IMG/VR virus record: IMGVR_UViG_3300032285_002187 | Location: 1 to 31,220 of that record | Length of the DNA: 31,220 nt | Direction: 5' to 3' (one strand) | DNA from: a virus | Shown: positions 31,179 through 31,220 of the stretch, one piece after another | How positions within the stretch are numbered: position 1 is the stretch's first letter | How the letters are laid out: each line of letters starts with the position of its first letter | Translations under genes and position numbers: made by a program | The notes under the pieces: model-generated | What the model was told of the DNA's origin: nothing | The model's input: the letters and a program-made list of their open reading frames with translations, nothing else | Database searches by the model: none

Positions 31179-31220
31179 CTTGTTAGCAATTTCTGTTTTT
31201 TCTAAAATACACGCCATCAC
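31179..31220. other. Right-end non-coding stretch
   Basis: The last 42 bases after the HNH stop hold a T-run (TGTTTTTTCT at about 31194-31203) but no hairpin to go with it. If the molecule is circular this joins positions 1-73 to form the gap where the packaging site is expected. Confidence 0.4.

Overview
The window looks like the whole or nearly whole genome of a small tailed siphovirus infecting an actinobacterium. Every convincing gene is on the plus strand, genes abut or overlap (mostly ATGA or TAATG junctions), and the order is that of an HK97-type phage. A WhiB-family [4Fe-4S] protein, which is confined to Actinobacteria and their phages, points to the host. The A+T-rich composition suits the low-GC freshwater actinobacteria, but that is inference. 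The HNH gene at the right end and the small terminase at the left end are normally neighbours, so the window is probably a circular or cohesive-ended genome opened between them. I see no integrase, repressor or DNA polymerase, so a virulent lifestyle is likely.

Layout. (1) 74-7004, packaging and head: small and large terminase, a tiny membrane protein, portal, a very large prohead-protease polyprotein and the major capsid protein. (2) 7083-12351, a block lodged between capsid and connector genes: two glycosyltransferases, a collagen-like fibre, a small beta-rich protein, a glycine-rich protein and its small partner. (3) 12320-17477, connectors and tail: gp6-like connector, tail terminator, major tail protein, gp10-like protein, tail assembly chaperone with a probable -1 frameshift, and tape measure. 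(4) 17478-20426, tail tip and fibres, including a second glycine-rich protein with a small partner. (5) 20436-21426, lysis: membrane protein, M15 endolysin, holin candidate. (6) 21430-22216, a nuclease-like gene and a DUF6378-like gene, ended by a 17-bp terminator at 22282-22329. (7) 22451-31178, DNA metabolism and regulation: resolvase-like and Cas4-like nucleases, WhiB, membrane-anchored transglycosylase, zinc ribbons, OB-fold-like protein, primase-helicase, an iteron-like cluster (possible origin), a zinc/HTH protein, a proteasome-like Ntn hydrolase and HNH.

Most notable points. The 727-residue maturation protein carries a complete Dps/ferritin-like domain, with four of five ferroxidase residues in register, upstream of the HK97 protease; two in-frame internal starts with Shine-Dalgarno motifs could release shorter products. 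The phage also encodes an HslV/proteasome-beta-like hydrolase. Eight copies of CGTTGTG in both orientations lie just after the primase-helicase gene. A three-way-junction-like RNA follows the capsid gene, and a chain of micro-ORFs overlaps three abutting hairpins before 26409. The glycine-rich/partner pair occurs twice, and the collagen-like fibre has ten regularly spaced breaks. The glycosyltransferases and repetitive fibres suggest a decorated virion surface. All function calls come from reading motifs by eye; no database search was run.
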